Of a DNA stretch of 64,000 nt, positions 25,466 to 31,636 are shown piece after piece. Within the stretch, counting starts at the first letter, position 1; each line of letters begins with the position of its first letter. The translations under genes were made by a program, and so were the position numbers. The stretch is from Schauerella fraxinea. Lineage in GTDB: Bacteria; Pseudomonadota; Gammaproteobacteria; Burkholderiales; Burkholderiaceae_B. The DNA is taken from positions 62,001 through 126,000 of the forward strand of contig JAVDKK010000005.1 in NCBI GenBank assembly GCA_030849945.1, in the 5' to 3' direction. A model generated the notes under the pieces. That model was not told the origin of the DNA and made no database searches. It saw only the letters and a program-made list of their open reading frames with translations.

Positions 25466-25929
25466 GGCTGCGTTCCCTGCAAGCCCTGGCATGTCCGGTC
25501 GTGCGAAGCACGCAGACATGCCCGCATCGGCGCGGGCTTCGCGCCCCAAGCGGCACGGCGGCGAAGCCGCTCCGTGCCGCGCCACCCCCATGTGCAGACT
25601 GGCTTTCGACGCGGCCCGGTGCCGCGTCCTTTTGTCTTGCCTTCCGCCTTTGCCTTCCGCTGTCGCTCCAGGCACTGGCGGCCCGGCGGCGTTGCTGCGG
25701 GAGCAGCCAGCGCGCCGGCGAACACGCGAACTGACGCCATGAAGGCCGCAGGCCGGGCGCGTTCGAGGCAAGACGCCTGCACGTTGGACGGCTGCGCCGG
25801 ATGTTGCGCGAGGTGCGGCGCGGATGCGCCCGCGCTGTACGCGCGACGACGCGGCGGCAGCAGCCGGAACGGCACGCCCGATGGCACGATGAGAGGCACG
25901 GCAGCGTGCAGCGAATCGGCGGCCATCAT
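25462..25929 (-). CDS. Uncharacterised Arg/Ala/Pro-rich ORF between traF and the relaxase
   Basis: 155 aa. No domain is recognised. The frame starts at an ATG overlapping the traF stop by 4 nt and ends overlapping the relaxase ATG by 4 nt, the same spacing as the real tra/trb genes, which is the main reason to accept it. The product is very basic, with PRRRAYSAGASAPHLAQ, a NVQASCLERARPAAFMASV stretch and many Trp/Arg near the end. The 3' half of the DNA holds several GC-rich hairpins (25499-25578). Alternative view: this is a structured leader or oriT region that happens to be open in this frame. Confidence 0.5.
   Translation of the reverse strand: MMAADSLHAAVPLIVPSGVPFRLLPPRRRAYSAGASAPHLAQHPAQPSNVQASCLERARPAAFMASVRVFAGALAAPAATPPGRQCLERQRKAKAEGKTKGRGTGPRRKPVCTWGWRGTERLRRRAAWGAKPAPMRACLRASHDRTCQGLQGTQP
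25499..25578. other. Cluster of three GC-rich hairpins before the relaxase gene
   Basis: Three inverted repeats stand side by side: CGTGC-gaa-GCACG (about 25500-25512), GGCGCG/CGCGCC around 25530-25545, and GGCACGGCGGC with GCCG-ct-CCGTGCC (25552-25578). They lie 34-113 bp upstream of the relaxase ATG. The position fits an oriT or a translational control element; no nick site can be assigned. Confidence 0.4.
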
Positions 25930-26501
25930 GGGCGTGTCTCCAACCAGAGCGGGTGCGCGACGCCGATCACGGCGGGTGCGCTGACCGGCCCGAAGTACCG
26001 GCTGTCGAACGATGCCGGATTGGTCACGCTCAACAGGAACAGCTCGCCCTCGGCCAGCGGACGGCAATGCGGCCAAGATGGCAGCGGCCGGCCCAGCCGA
26101 TCGACAGGCAGCGCGGCGGCCGCAGGCACGCCGTCGATGCGAACCTGACCGGCGACGATGCAGACGTGTTGCGGCGCGACCGCGCCCACACGTTTGAGCA
26201 GCGGAACGTGAGCAGGCAGGTAGCCGCGCTGCGCAGCGAGCGCAGCAGCGTTGGCAGGCAATCGGGTCAGGACGATGCTGCCGACCGGCAGCGAGGCGGC
26301 CCGATGGTCAAGCGGCTGCACGCGATACCAGCCGACCGGAACGCTGTCGGACGGGTTGTAGATCAGGCGCGGCAGCGGTTGCACGAACGCGGCCCAGGCC
26401 AGCGCAGCGAGGCCGACGGCGGCGAAGCCCGCCAGCAGTATGCGAGCGCACAGGCGCGAGCGAGGACGCGGCGCGGGGCCGGTCGTGGAAATGATGGTCA
26501 T
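25926..26501 (-). CDS. traF: TraF, S26-type signal-peptidase-like protease
   Basis: 191 aa. In RP4, TraF matures and cyclises the TrbC pilin. One N-terminal membrane segment (ILLAGFAAVGLAALAWAAFV, about 21-40) is followed by the S26 motif NPSDSVPVGWYR with Ser53 and a LLKRVGA segment with Lys103, the expected catalytic Ser/Lys pair. GELFLLSVTNPASFDSRYFGPV is the conserved C-terminal box. Overlaps of 4 nt with both neighbours place it in one translation unit with DUF2840 and the relaxase. Confidence 0.93.
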   Translation of the reverse strand: MTIISTTGPAPRPRSRLCARILLAGFAAVGLAALAWAAFVQPLPRLIYNPSDSVPVGWYRVQPLDHRAASLPVGSIVLTRLPANAAALAAQRGYLPAHVPLLKRVGAVAPQHVCIVAGQVRIDGVPAAAALPVDRLGRPLPSWPHCRPLAEGELFLLSVTNPASFDSRYFGPVSAPAVIGVAHPLWLETRP

Positions 26502-27055
26502 GAGAGTGTCCTTCCGACCAGCCAGGCGGCGTGCCGCTCGGCGGTGTAATCGGGCAGCGGCAGGCGCGCCGCGAGACGGTTGCCCAGCGTGCGCCAGTAC
26601 GCAGGCGAGATGGCAGACGGGGCGATGCCCAGCGCCTCGATGGCGTCGATGCGTTCCAGTACGGCACGCACCGAGTTCTCGCCTTCGGCGTGCAGCAGCA
26701 GGCGCGCGCCGGGCCGCACGCCGGGGATGCGCTGCAAGGCATCTAGCGGGGTGCCAGCCTGCATCGCCATGAGCTGCCAGCGGATCGTGCCGTAGTCGTT
26801 GGCCTGCCAGCGGATGCGGCAGAACGTCGCGCCCGGCAGGAACACCGCGCAGCGCCGCCAGCGGTCGAGCTGGAGCGTGCGCGCCGGTTCGCCGAAGCGC
26901 AGGTAGAGCTTGAAGCGCGGTTCGATGTAGGCCAGCGATACACGGGTCAGCGGCACGTTGCCGGCTTGGCCGGCGAATACCGCGAGCGACGGCGCAGCCG
27001 GAGGCGATGCGGCAGCCGTGGCCGCGTTCGCGGCGGGTGCAGCGGATGCGTTCAT
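26498..27055 (-). CDS. DUF2840 protein
   Basis: 185 aa. An Ala/Pro-rich N-terminus (about 1-25) precedes a conserved domain with RVSLAYIEPRFKLYLRFGEP, FCRIRWQANDYGTIRW and YWRTLGNRLAARLPLPDYT. DUF2840 proteins occur next to traF in Tn4371-type ICEs; their job is unknown. Overlaps of 4 nt with the RHH gene and traF. Confidence 0.85.
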   Translation of the reverse strand: MNASAAPAANAATAAASPPAAPSLAVFAGQAGNVPLTRVSLAYIEPRFKLYLRFGEPARTLQLDRWRRCAVFLPGATFCRIRWQANDYGTIRWQLMAMQAGTPLDALQRIPGVRPGARLLLHAEGENSVRAVLERIDAIEALGIAPSAISPAYWRTLGNRLAARLPLPDYTAERHAAWLVGRTLS

Positions 27056-27315
27056 GGCAGGTTCTCCGTGCGGTTCTCGGGAAACTCCCGTTCCAGCAAA
27101 GCGCGCAGCAGTTCGGCCACGGTCACGCCCTGGCCGAAGGCGGCGATCTTGATGCGCGCCCGCATCGCGGGCGTGATGTCGAGGGTCAGGCGCGCGGTGT
27201 AGAGGTCGCCTTTCTGGATGCCGTCGGCCTCGCCCTGGCGAACCCACGCCTCGGCATGCGGATTCGCAGGCGGACGCGCGCCGATGGCGATGCGCTTGCC
27301 GTTGCGCTGGCTCAT
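27052..27315 (-). CDS. Small ribbon-helix-helix partition-type protein after ParA
   Basis: 87 aa from the ATG at 27315, chosen because it overlaps the parA stop by 4 nt like the other genes here. The C-terminal half (GDLYTARLTLDITPAMRARIKIAAFGQGVTVAELLRALLE) has the strand-helix-turn-helix pattern of RHH proteins such as plasmid partition partners. With ParA upstream it probably forms the DNA-binding part of a type Ib-like partition pair (inference). Confidence 0.8.
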   Translation of the reverse strand: MSQRNGKRIAIGARPPANPHAEAWVRQGEADGIQKGDLYTARLTLDITPAMRARIKIAAFGQGVTVAELLRALLEREFPENRTENLP

Positions 27316-27950
27316 GTCGGCCACCGCAGCAGTTCATCGGTGAGAACGGCGATCTCGCGTGCGGCGGCGCTGTCGGGCGCTGTCTCGCGGGCGAGCCGGC
27401 CAGCGGCCACGCTGTCGGCGAAGACGATGCGTTGGCGCACTTCGCTGCGCAGCGCCGGCAGCGGCTGTTCGGCCAGCGATTGCCGTGCTTCCCTGCCGAT
27501 GATGGTGGTACTGACGCGCCGGTTGATGACGAAGGCCGCGCGCAGCGCAGGCCGGAACACCTGCGCCTCACGGATCAGCGCCACCATCTCGGCGCTGGCC
27601 CACAGGTCATACGGGCTGGGCTGCACGGGAATGAGCACGCGCTCAGCCGCCAGCAGCGCGGAGCGCGCCAGGGCGGCGATGCGCGGCGGGCCGTCGATGA
27701 TGACGTGATCGGCGCGGCGGGCCAGCTCCGGCGCTTCCTGATGCAGCGTTTCGCGGGCGAGGCCCACGGCGCTGAACAGCCGTGGCAAGCCCTGCTGGCT
27801 TCTGCGTTGCGTCCAGTCCAGCGAGGAACCCTGCGGATCGGCGTCCAGCAGGATGACGTGCAGACCGCGCATCGCCAGCTCGCCCGCGATGTGGGTGGCG
27901 AGCGTGGTCTTGCCGACGCCGCCTTTCTGGTTGAGAAACGCGAAGATCAT
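27312..27950 (-). CDS. parA: ParA-type partition ATPase
   Basis: 212 aa. The ATG at 27950 has AGGAGG about 8 nt upstream. The deviant Walker A is KGGVGKTT (9-16); LLDADPQGSSLDW and VIIDGPPRIAAL are the other nucleotide loops. ParA homologues stabilise ICEs during their circular, replicating phase. It is followed directly by the RHH gene and preceded by the iteron region and repA. Confidence 0.92.
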   Translation of the reverse strand: MIFAFLNQKGGVGKTTLATHIAGELAMRGLHVILLDADPQGSSLDWTQRRSQQGLPRLFSAVGLARETLHQEAPELARRADHVIIDGPPRIAALARSALLAAERVLIPVQPSPYDLWASAEMVALIREAQVFRPALRAAFVINRRVSTTIIGREARQSLAEQPLPALRSEVRQRIVFADSVAAGRLARETAPDSAAAREIAVLTDELLRWPT

Positions 27951-28029
27951 GGCGCGGCCCTCCTTGCTGGAAAGCCGGCCTGGCCGTGCCGTTTCGCGGT
28001 TGTCCACCGAAACGGCGCGCTTCTACTAA

Positions 28030-28061
28030 AAGTTAGAGATTTATAGTTAGGTAAGTTAGAG
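28030..28061. repeat. Three AGTTAG repeats in an AT-rich tract
   Basis: AAGTTAGAG (28030-28038), TAGTTAGGT (28044-28052) and AAGTTAGAG (28053-28061) lie in an AT-rich patch, in an otherwise GC-rich area, 80 bp upstream of parA. They could be a centromere-like site for the ParA/RHH pair or the unwinding part of the replication origin. Confidence 0.5.
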
Positions 28062-28104
28062 GGGACGCAAATCCGCGCCGTTACTGGCTTTTCGGCGTTT
28101 TCGT

Positions 28105-28167
28105 ACTCCTGATAGCACGATAGGCGTACTCCCGATAGCACGATACCCGGCACTCCTGATAGCACGA
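28105..28167. repeat. Iteron array, likely origin of replication
   Basis: Three 16-bp direct repeats, ACTCCYGATAGCACGA, start at 28105, 28128 and 28152, so they are 23 and 24 bp apart, about two helical turns each. They lie 24 bp beyond the repA stop and beside an AT-rich stretch. This is the layout of a Rep-bound iteron origin. GTTATCCCCG at 28191-28200 resembles a degenerate DnaA box. Confidence 0.8.
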
Positions 28168-28191
28168 GGCCGTCCACAGCTTTTCCCGCAG

Positions 28192-29025
28192 TTATCCCCG
28201 TGCCGTGGACGGCACGGGCCGGAAGGTCAGCAGTTCCAGCCTTTCGCCCGGCATCGGCTCGATGCCCAGGACGTAGCCGGGCAGCGACTGACGCGCGACC
28301 AGCACGCGCAGGTCGTAGGCGAAGTCCGAGAAGCGCGCCGCGCTGCCCGACTTGCGGTGCAGGTGCCGGAAGTCGAATTGCCAGCCGTGTTCCTGCCGCC
28401 CGCCGTGCTTGCGCACCAGGCGGTACAGCCAGCGCTCGATGCCGCCCTTCAAGCGGAAATGGGCTGGGTCGATGGTCAGCACCAGGGCGGCGTCGAGCAC
28501 ACCGGCATAGAACCAGTCCGGCAGGATCAGCTCGATGCCCAATGGCGTGCCGCTGGCGTCGGCCAGCTCGCGCCATTCGTTCACCCACGAAAAGCGGTGC
28601 AAGCGCCGCCCGGTGGTTTCGCGGATGGAAGTCGCCACGCTGGTCGATTGCAGCCGGTCGAGCGCGGCTTTCAGGCGCTGGTAGTCGTTGAGGGACGTGC
28701 CGCGCCCGATGAAGCGCAGGATTTCGTATGGGGTGGCGTGTATCAAGCGCGACGGGCGAATGCCTGCGTCGCGCGCTTCCACGATCTGCGAGGCCGCCCA
28801 AATCAACACGTCGGCGTCCCATATCGTGGCGATGCCATGCTCGGCCGTGCCTTCCACGCGGATGGTGATGTTCCCGCTGCGGAAGTCGATCGGCGCCGTG
28901 CGCCGCGACTTCGCCAGCGAGAAGAACGGAAAGGCCATCAAGTCCTGGCTGTCGCGCGGCGCCATGTCGCCGGGCAAGGCACGGAACAGATCGAGCTGTT
29001 CGCGCTCCTGCCGTGGGCTGGACAT
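28192..29025 (-). CDS. repA: RepA-type replication initiator
   Basis: 277 aa from the ATG at 29025. The protein matches the RPA/RepA initiators of broad-host-range plasmids and Tn4371-type ICEs: LMAFPFFSLAKSRRT, WDADVLIWAASQIVEARD, YEILRFIGRGTSLNDYQRLKAALDRL and FRLKGGIERWLYRLVRKHGG. These form two winged-helix parts. It likely binds the iterons at 28105-28167 and supports autonomous replication of the excised circle. A TTG 18 nt upstream is a less likely start. Confidence 0.9.
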   Translation of the reverse strand: MSSPRQEREQLDLFRALPGDMAPRDSQDLMAFPFFSLAKSRRTAPIDFRSGNITIRVEGTAEHGIATIWDADVLIWAASQIVEARDAGIRPSRLIHATPYEILRFIGRGTSLNDYQRLKAALDRLQSTSVATSIRETTGRRLHRFSWVNEWRELADASGTPLGIELILPDWFYAGVLDAALVLTIDPAHFRLKGGIERWLYRLVRKHGGRQEHGWQFDFRHLHRKSGSAARFSDFAYDLRVLVARQSLPGYVLGIEPMPGERLELLTFRPVPSTARG

Positions 29026-29051
29026 GACGGCAGCCACCGGCAAGCCAACGA

Positions 29052-29336
29052 TCAGCGGCCATCACGGTAGTCGCCCGCGTGGCGTTCGGCGTATTCCGGG
29101 TCGGACGTGGCCTCGTAGCTGCGCTGGTCGGCCCAGGCATCGAGGTCGGCCACGGCGTACATGACGCGGCGGCCGAACTTGCGGAACTTCGGGCCGCCGC
29201 CGATCACGCGCTGCTTTTCGAGCGTGCGCGGCGACAGGCGCAGATACTCGGCGGCTTCGTCGTTGGTCAGGTAGCGTTGGGGCTGCGCGGGCGCAGCGAC
29301 AGCAGCGGCGGCAGGCCGCAAGGGTGCGGGTCGCAT
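29052..29336 (-). CDS. MerR/AlpA-like helix-turn-helix protein
   Basis: 94 aa. The ATG at 29336 has GGAGG 8 nt upstream. After an Ala/Pro-rich start, residues 20-70 (RYLTNDEAAEYLRLSPRTLE, then GGGPKFRKFGRRVMYAVADLDAW) are a classic excisionase/AlpA-type winged helix. It lies between the DUF2285 gene and repA, 26 nt before repA, and probably regulates replication or transfer genes. Confidence 0.88.
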   Translation of the reverse strand: MRPAPLRPAAAAVAAPAQPQRYLTNDEAAEYLRLSPRTLEKQRVIGGGPKFRKFGRRVMYAVADLDAWADQRSYEATSDPEYAERHAGDYRDGR

Positions 29337-29419
29337 GGTGTGAACCTCCATCGGTCGGCAAGGCCCGGCCACACAGCGCGGCCGGATGGAGGCAGTCTCA
29401 AGAAAGCAAGGCTTCCTGC

Positions 29420-30217
29420 TCAGGGACGTTTTGCAGGGGATGCAGCGCGTCCCTGTGCAACGGACGGAAGCTGTGCCAGGCGGCGATAGCCGCCGCGCAT
29501 CAGCGCATCGCCCCGGCGCACCAGCCGGCGAACGCGGGCGCGCAACGCGCTGTCCGCGTGCCAGTCGTTCGCGACCGCATCGGCGCCGAACAGCCCTTCG
29601 GCCATGTCGCGCAAGGACGCGCCCGCCAGGGTGCCGTCGAGCGCCTGGAGCGTGTTCAACTCCAGCAATGTGGCGAGTGTCGGTCTTGGCCGTGCCATTC
29701 CCGCGGGTAAGGCGTCGCCAGCGGTGGCCAGCTTGTCCAGCTCGGCCGCCAGTGCCTGATAGCGGACGCAAGGTGTGGCGCAGGCGCGGCTGGCATAGGC
29801 GTAGGCCATGCCATCCTCCAGGCCGGGAGCGATCACCAGCCGCAGGCAGCACCCCGGCCAGCGTGCCAGCACCACCAGGCGCTTGCCATCGTGGATCAGA
29901 TGCTTCTGGCCGGGAATGCGCCAGAACTCGAAGGCCAACGCATCGGGTGGCGGGTCGGCATCCGGGTAGAGCTGAACCACTGTGTCGGCATCGGGGAACC
30001 AGATCGGATGCGCGTCGCGCGCGTCCAGGGCAGGATCTTCCAGCAGGCGAAGCCCCCAGGCGTGCGCCGCCTCCGGCCGACGGCGACGGCGCAGCCAGTC
30101 GCGGCGGTAGTCGGGGTGGCGGCGCAGGTATTCCCAGGCCAGCGCGGGGCCATCAAGGTGCAGCGTGTAGAGATACGCGGCGGTCGGATACCAGTGTTCA
30201 ACGCTCGGGTCGGCCAT
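29420..30217 (-). CDS. DUF2285 domain protein
   Basis: 265 aa, AGGAGG 6 nt before the ATG. The N-terminal half (WYPTAAYLYTLHLDGPALAWEYLRRHPDYR) is a conserved 'regulator-like' domain; the C-terminal half is DUF2285 (LLELNTLQALDGTLAGASLRDMAEGLFGADAVANDW, then ALRARVRRLVRRGDALMRGGYR). The C-terminal part looks like a homeodomain-like HTH. Such proteins are constant in ICEs of this group; the function is unknown but probably regulatory. Confidence 0.88.
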   Translation of the reverse strand: MADPSVEHWYPTAAYLYTLHLDGPALAWEYLRRHPDYRRDWLRRRRRPEAAHAWGLRLLEDPALDARDAHPIWFPDADTVVQLYPDADPPPDALAFEFWRIPGQKHLIHDGKRLVVLARWPGCCLRLVIAPGLEDGMAYAYASRACATPCVRYQALAAELDKLATAGDALPAGMARPRPTLATLLELNTLQALDGTLAGASLRDMAEGLFGADAVANDWHADSALRARVRRLVRRGDALMRGGYRRLAQLPSVAQGRAASPAKRP

Positions 30218-30562
30218 GACGATGCCTCCTGACGGTCAGCAGGAACGTCGCCACGGTTTTCATGGTGCGGGAGCTATCGTTTCAACATCAAAGTGTCGTC
30301 ATGGTCGGGTAAGGTGCTGCTGCGGGTGTCAAGACTGATTGGCTCCGGTGCATTGCGAAAATCGTCTGAATGCGACGGCTGCATCGCCAGGAATTGGCGG
30401 TCAGCATCGGACACCGTGCCGCAATCCGCGCCGAAGACCTTGACTGTTTGCAGCAGAGTGATTCCGCTTTGGCGCAAGAGTGCGGTTTCAGACCGGACAG
30501 GTCTTGGGTAAGACTGAAATAGTCATAGTGCGCCCCGCTTGGCCTCGCTGTGCGGGCCTGCG
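30218..30562. other. 345-bp region with no supported gene
   Basis: A minus-strand frame at 30274-30477 would need a TTG start without a ribosome site and is not accepted. The region probably holds the promoter for the DUF2285-AlpA-repA-parA block. A small inverted repeat GTCTT-gggt-AAGAC stands near 30501-30514. Confidence 0.4.
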
Positions 30563-30913
30563 TCAGTCCGTGATCGAGCCGTTTTCCTGCGCCAGCCGGA
30601 CATAATCCGACAGCGGCCGCGTCGCCTGAAAGTAGCGATCACGCATCACCGGCCGCTTGCGTGGCCCGACGATGGACGCCAGATCCGACAGCTTCACCGT
30701 CCCTAGCGCCGGCAGGCCGATACCCAGGTCAATCAACCCCCAGCAGGTGTCGCCGTCCGCAGGATCGAGCGACGCCAGCAGCCAGGTCGCGTGCGCGTCC
30801 GGGGTAAACAACCGAACCGACGGCAGCGGGTCGATGCCCTGACTGGCGGCGCGTGCTTCGCCGACGGCGAGCAGTTGCGCACGCTGTTCGGCGGTGATGA
30901 GCGATGGGGTCAT
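30563..30913 (-). CDS. DUF2958 protein
   Basis: 116 aa. The whole length matches DUF2958: LITAEQRAQLLAVG, PSVRLFTPDAHATWLLASLDPADGDTCWGLIDLGIG, LGTVKLSDLASI and RDRYFQATRPLSDY. These single-domain proteins are widespread on ICEs and plasmids; the function is unknown. The upstream 300 bp carry an imperfect repeat series (31001-31143). Confidence 0.88.
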   Translation of the reverse strand: MTPSLITAEQRAQLLAVGEARAASQGIDPLPSVRLFTPDAHATWLLASLDPADGDTCWGLIDLGIGLPALGTVKLSDLASIVGPRKRPVMRDRYFQATRPLSDYVRLAQENGSITD

Positions 30914-31000
30914 GGCCGGTATTTCCACGAATCCGACGATGCAGGGATGAGGCTTTCCAGCAAGGCGCGGAACCGGCGAAGCGGATGCGTACTTTCGTCG

Positions 31001-31143
31001 GAAAGCACGAAGGCGCAAGCCGTCGAATCCGTACATGCACGGAAACGCAGAAGCGGGATAGTGCAGGTCAGTAAAGACACGAATGCGGTTCCCTGGATTT
31101 GGAGCCATCCGCAGATGTGGATTTCCGTAAAGGCACGAAAGCG
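31001..31143. repeat. Imperfect repeats, core AAAGnCACGAAnGCG
   Basis: Related 15-17 bp units start at about 31001 (GAAAGCACGAAGGCG), 31071 (GTAAAGACACGAATGCG) and 31127 (GTAAAGGCACGAAAGCG). A more diverged one is near 31033 (ACATGCACGGAAACGC). They lie between the DUF2958 gene and the XRE regulator and could be operators for either. Confidence 0.5.
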
Positions 31144-31164
31144 TAGAACAACACAAAATGAACA

Positions 31165-31185
31165 CTATAGATTGTAGCTCTATAG
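31165..31185. promoter_or_regulatory. Paired CTATAG sites upstream of the XRE gene
   Basis: Two CTATAG palindromes stand 15 bp apart (31165-31170 and 31180-31185), about 44 bp before the XRE start. The spacing, one and a half helical turns, fits dimer binding by the regulator encoded next to it (autoregulation), or a -10 element embedded in an operator. Confidence 0.45.
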
Positions 31186-31228
31186 GGCGCAATGGGCTGT
31201 CATCTTGGTTTTTGCGAGGAAACCATAG

Positions 31229-31516
31229 GTGGCGGCAGCGTACTCGTTGGCGAAGGCATTGAAGACGGTCAGGAAAGCGCGTGGCTTGAGCCAGGAAGCG
31301 TTCTCCGACGTGTCGAGCCGTACCTACATGAGTACGCTGGAGCGCGATCTGAAAAGCCCGACCATCAGCAAGCTGGCCGAGCTGTGCGAGGTGATGGAAG
31401 TCCATCCGCTCACGCTGCTGACGCTTGCGTATGCTGGTGAGAGCACGCAGCAACTCGACGAGCTTTTGGAGCAGGTGCGACAGGAGATTGAGGGGCTCAG
31501 AATCCGACCTGACTGA
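31229..31516 (+). CDS. XRE-family regulator
   Basis: 95 aa, GTG start with AGGA 8 nt upstream. Residues 6-62 form a Cro/C1 HTH: LAKALKTVRKARGLSQEAFSDVSSRTYMSTLERDLKSPTISKLAELCEVMEVHP. A short C-terminal helix (STQQLDELLEQVRQEIEGL) may dimerise. It precedes the RloC-like gene by 120 bp on the same strand, so it probably controls that toxin-like gene. This is the C-protein/antirepressor arrangement often seen with defence systems. Confidence 0.9.
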   Translation: MAAAYSLAKALKTVRKARGLSQEAFSDVSSRTYMSTLERDLKSPTISKLAELCEVMEVHPLTLLTLAYAGESTQQLDELLEQVRQEIEGLRIRPD

Positions 31517-31636
31517 CCACTTCGGCTAAGAGAAGATGGTGGCCGCACTGTAAAGGCGGACACAGTACTCTCGGCTTGGAATCCGGTTGGGCATGATTTT
31601 TAACGCCGTCAGGGTTCCTATGGGAGGGGAACAGTC

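Noticed and set aside
30274..30477. 67-codon minus-strand frame upstream of the DUF2285 gene
   Set aside because: TTG start, no ribosome site, no recognisable family.
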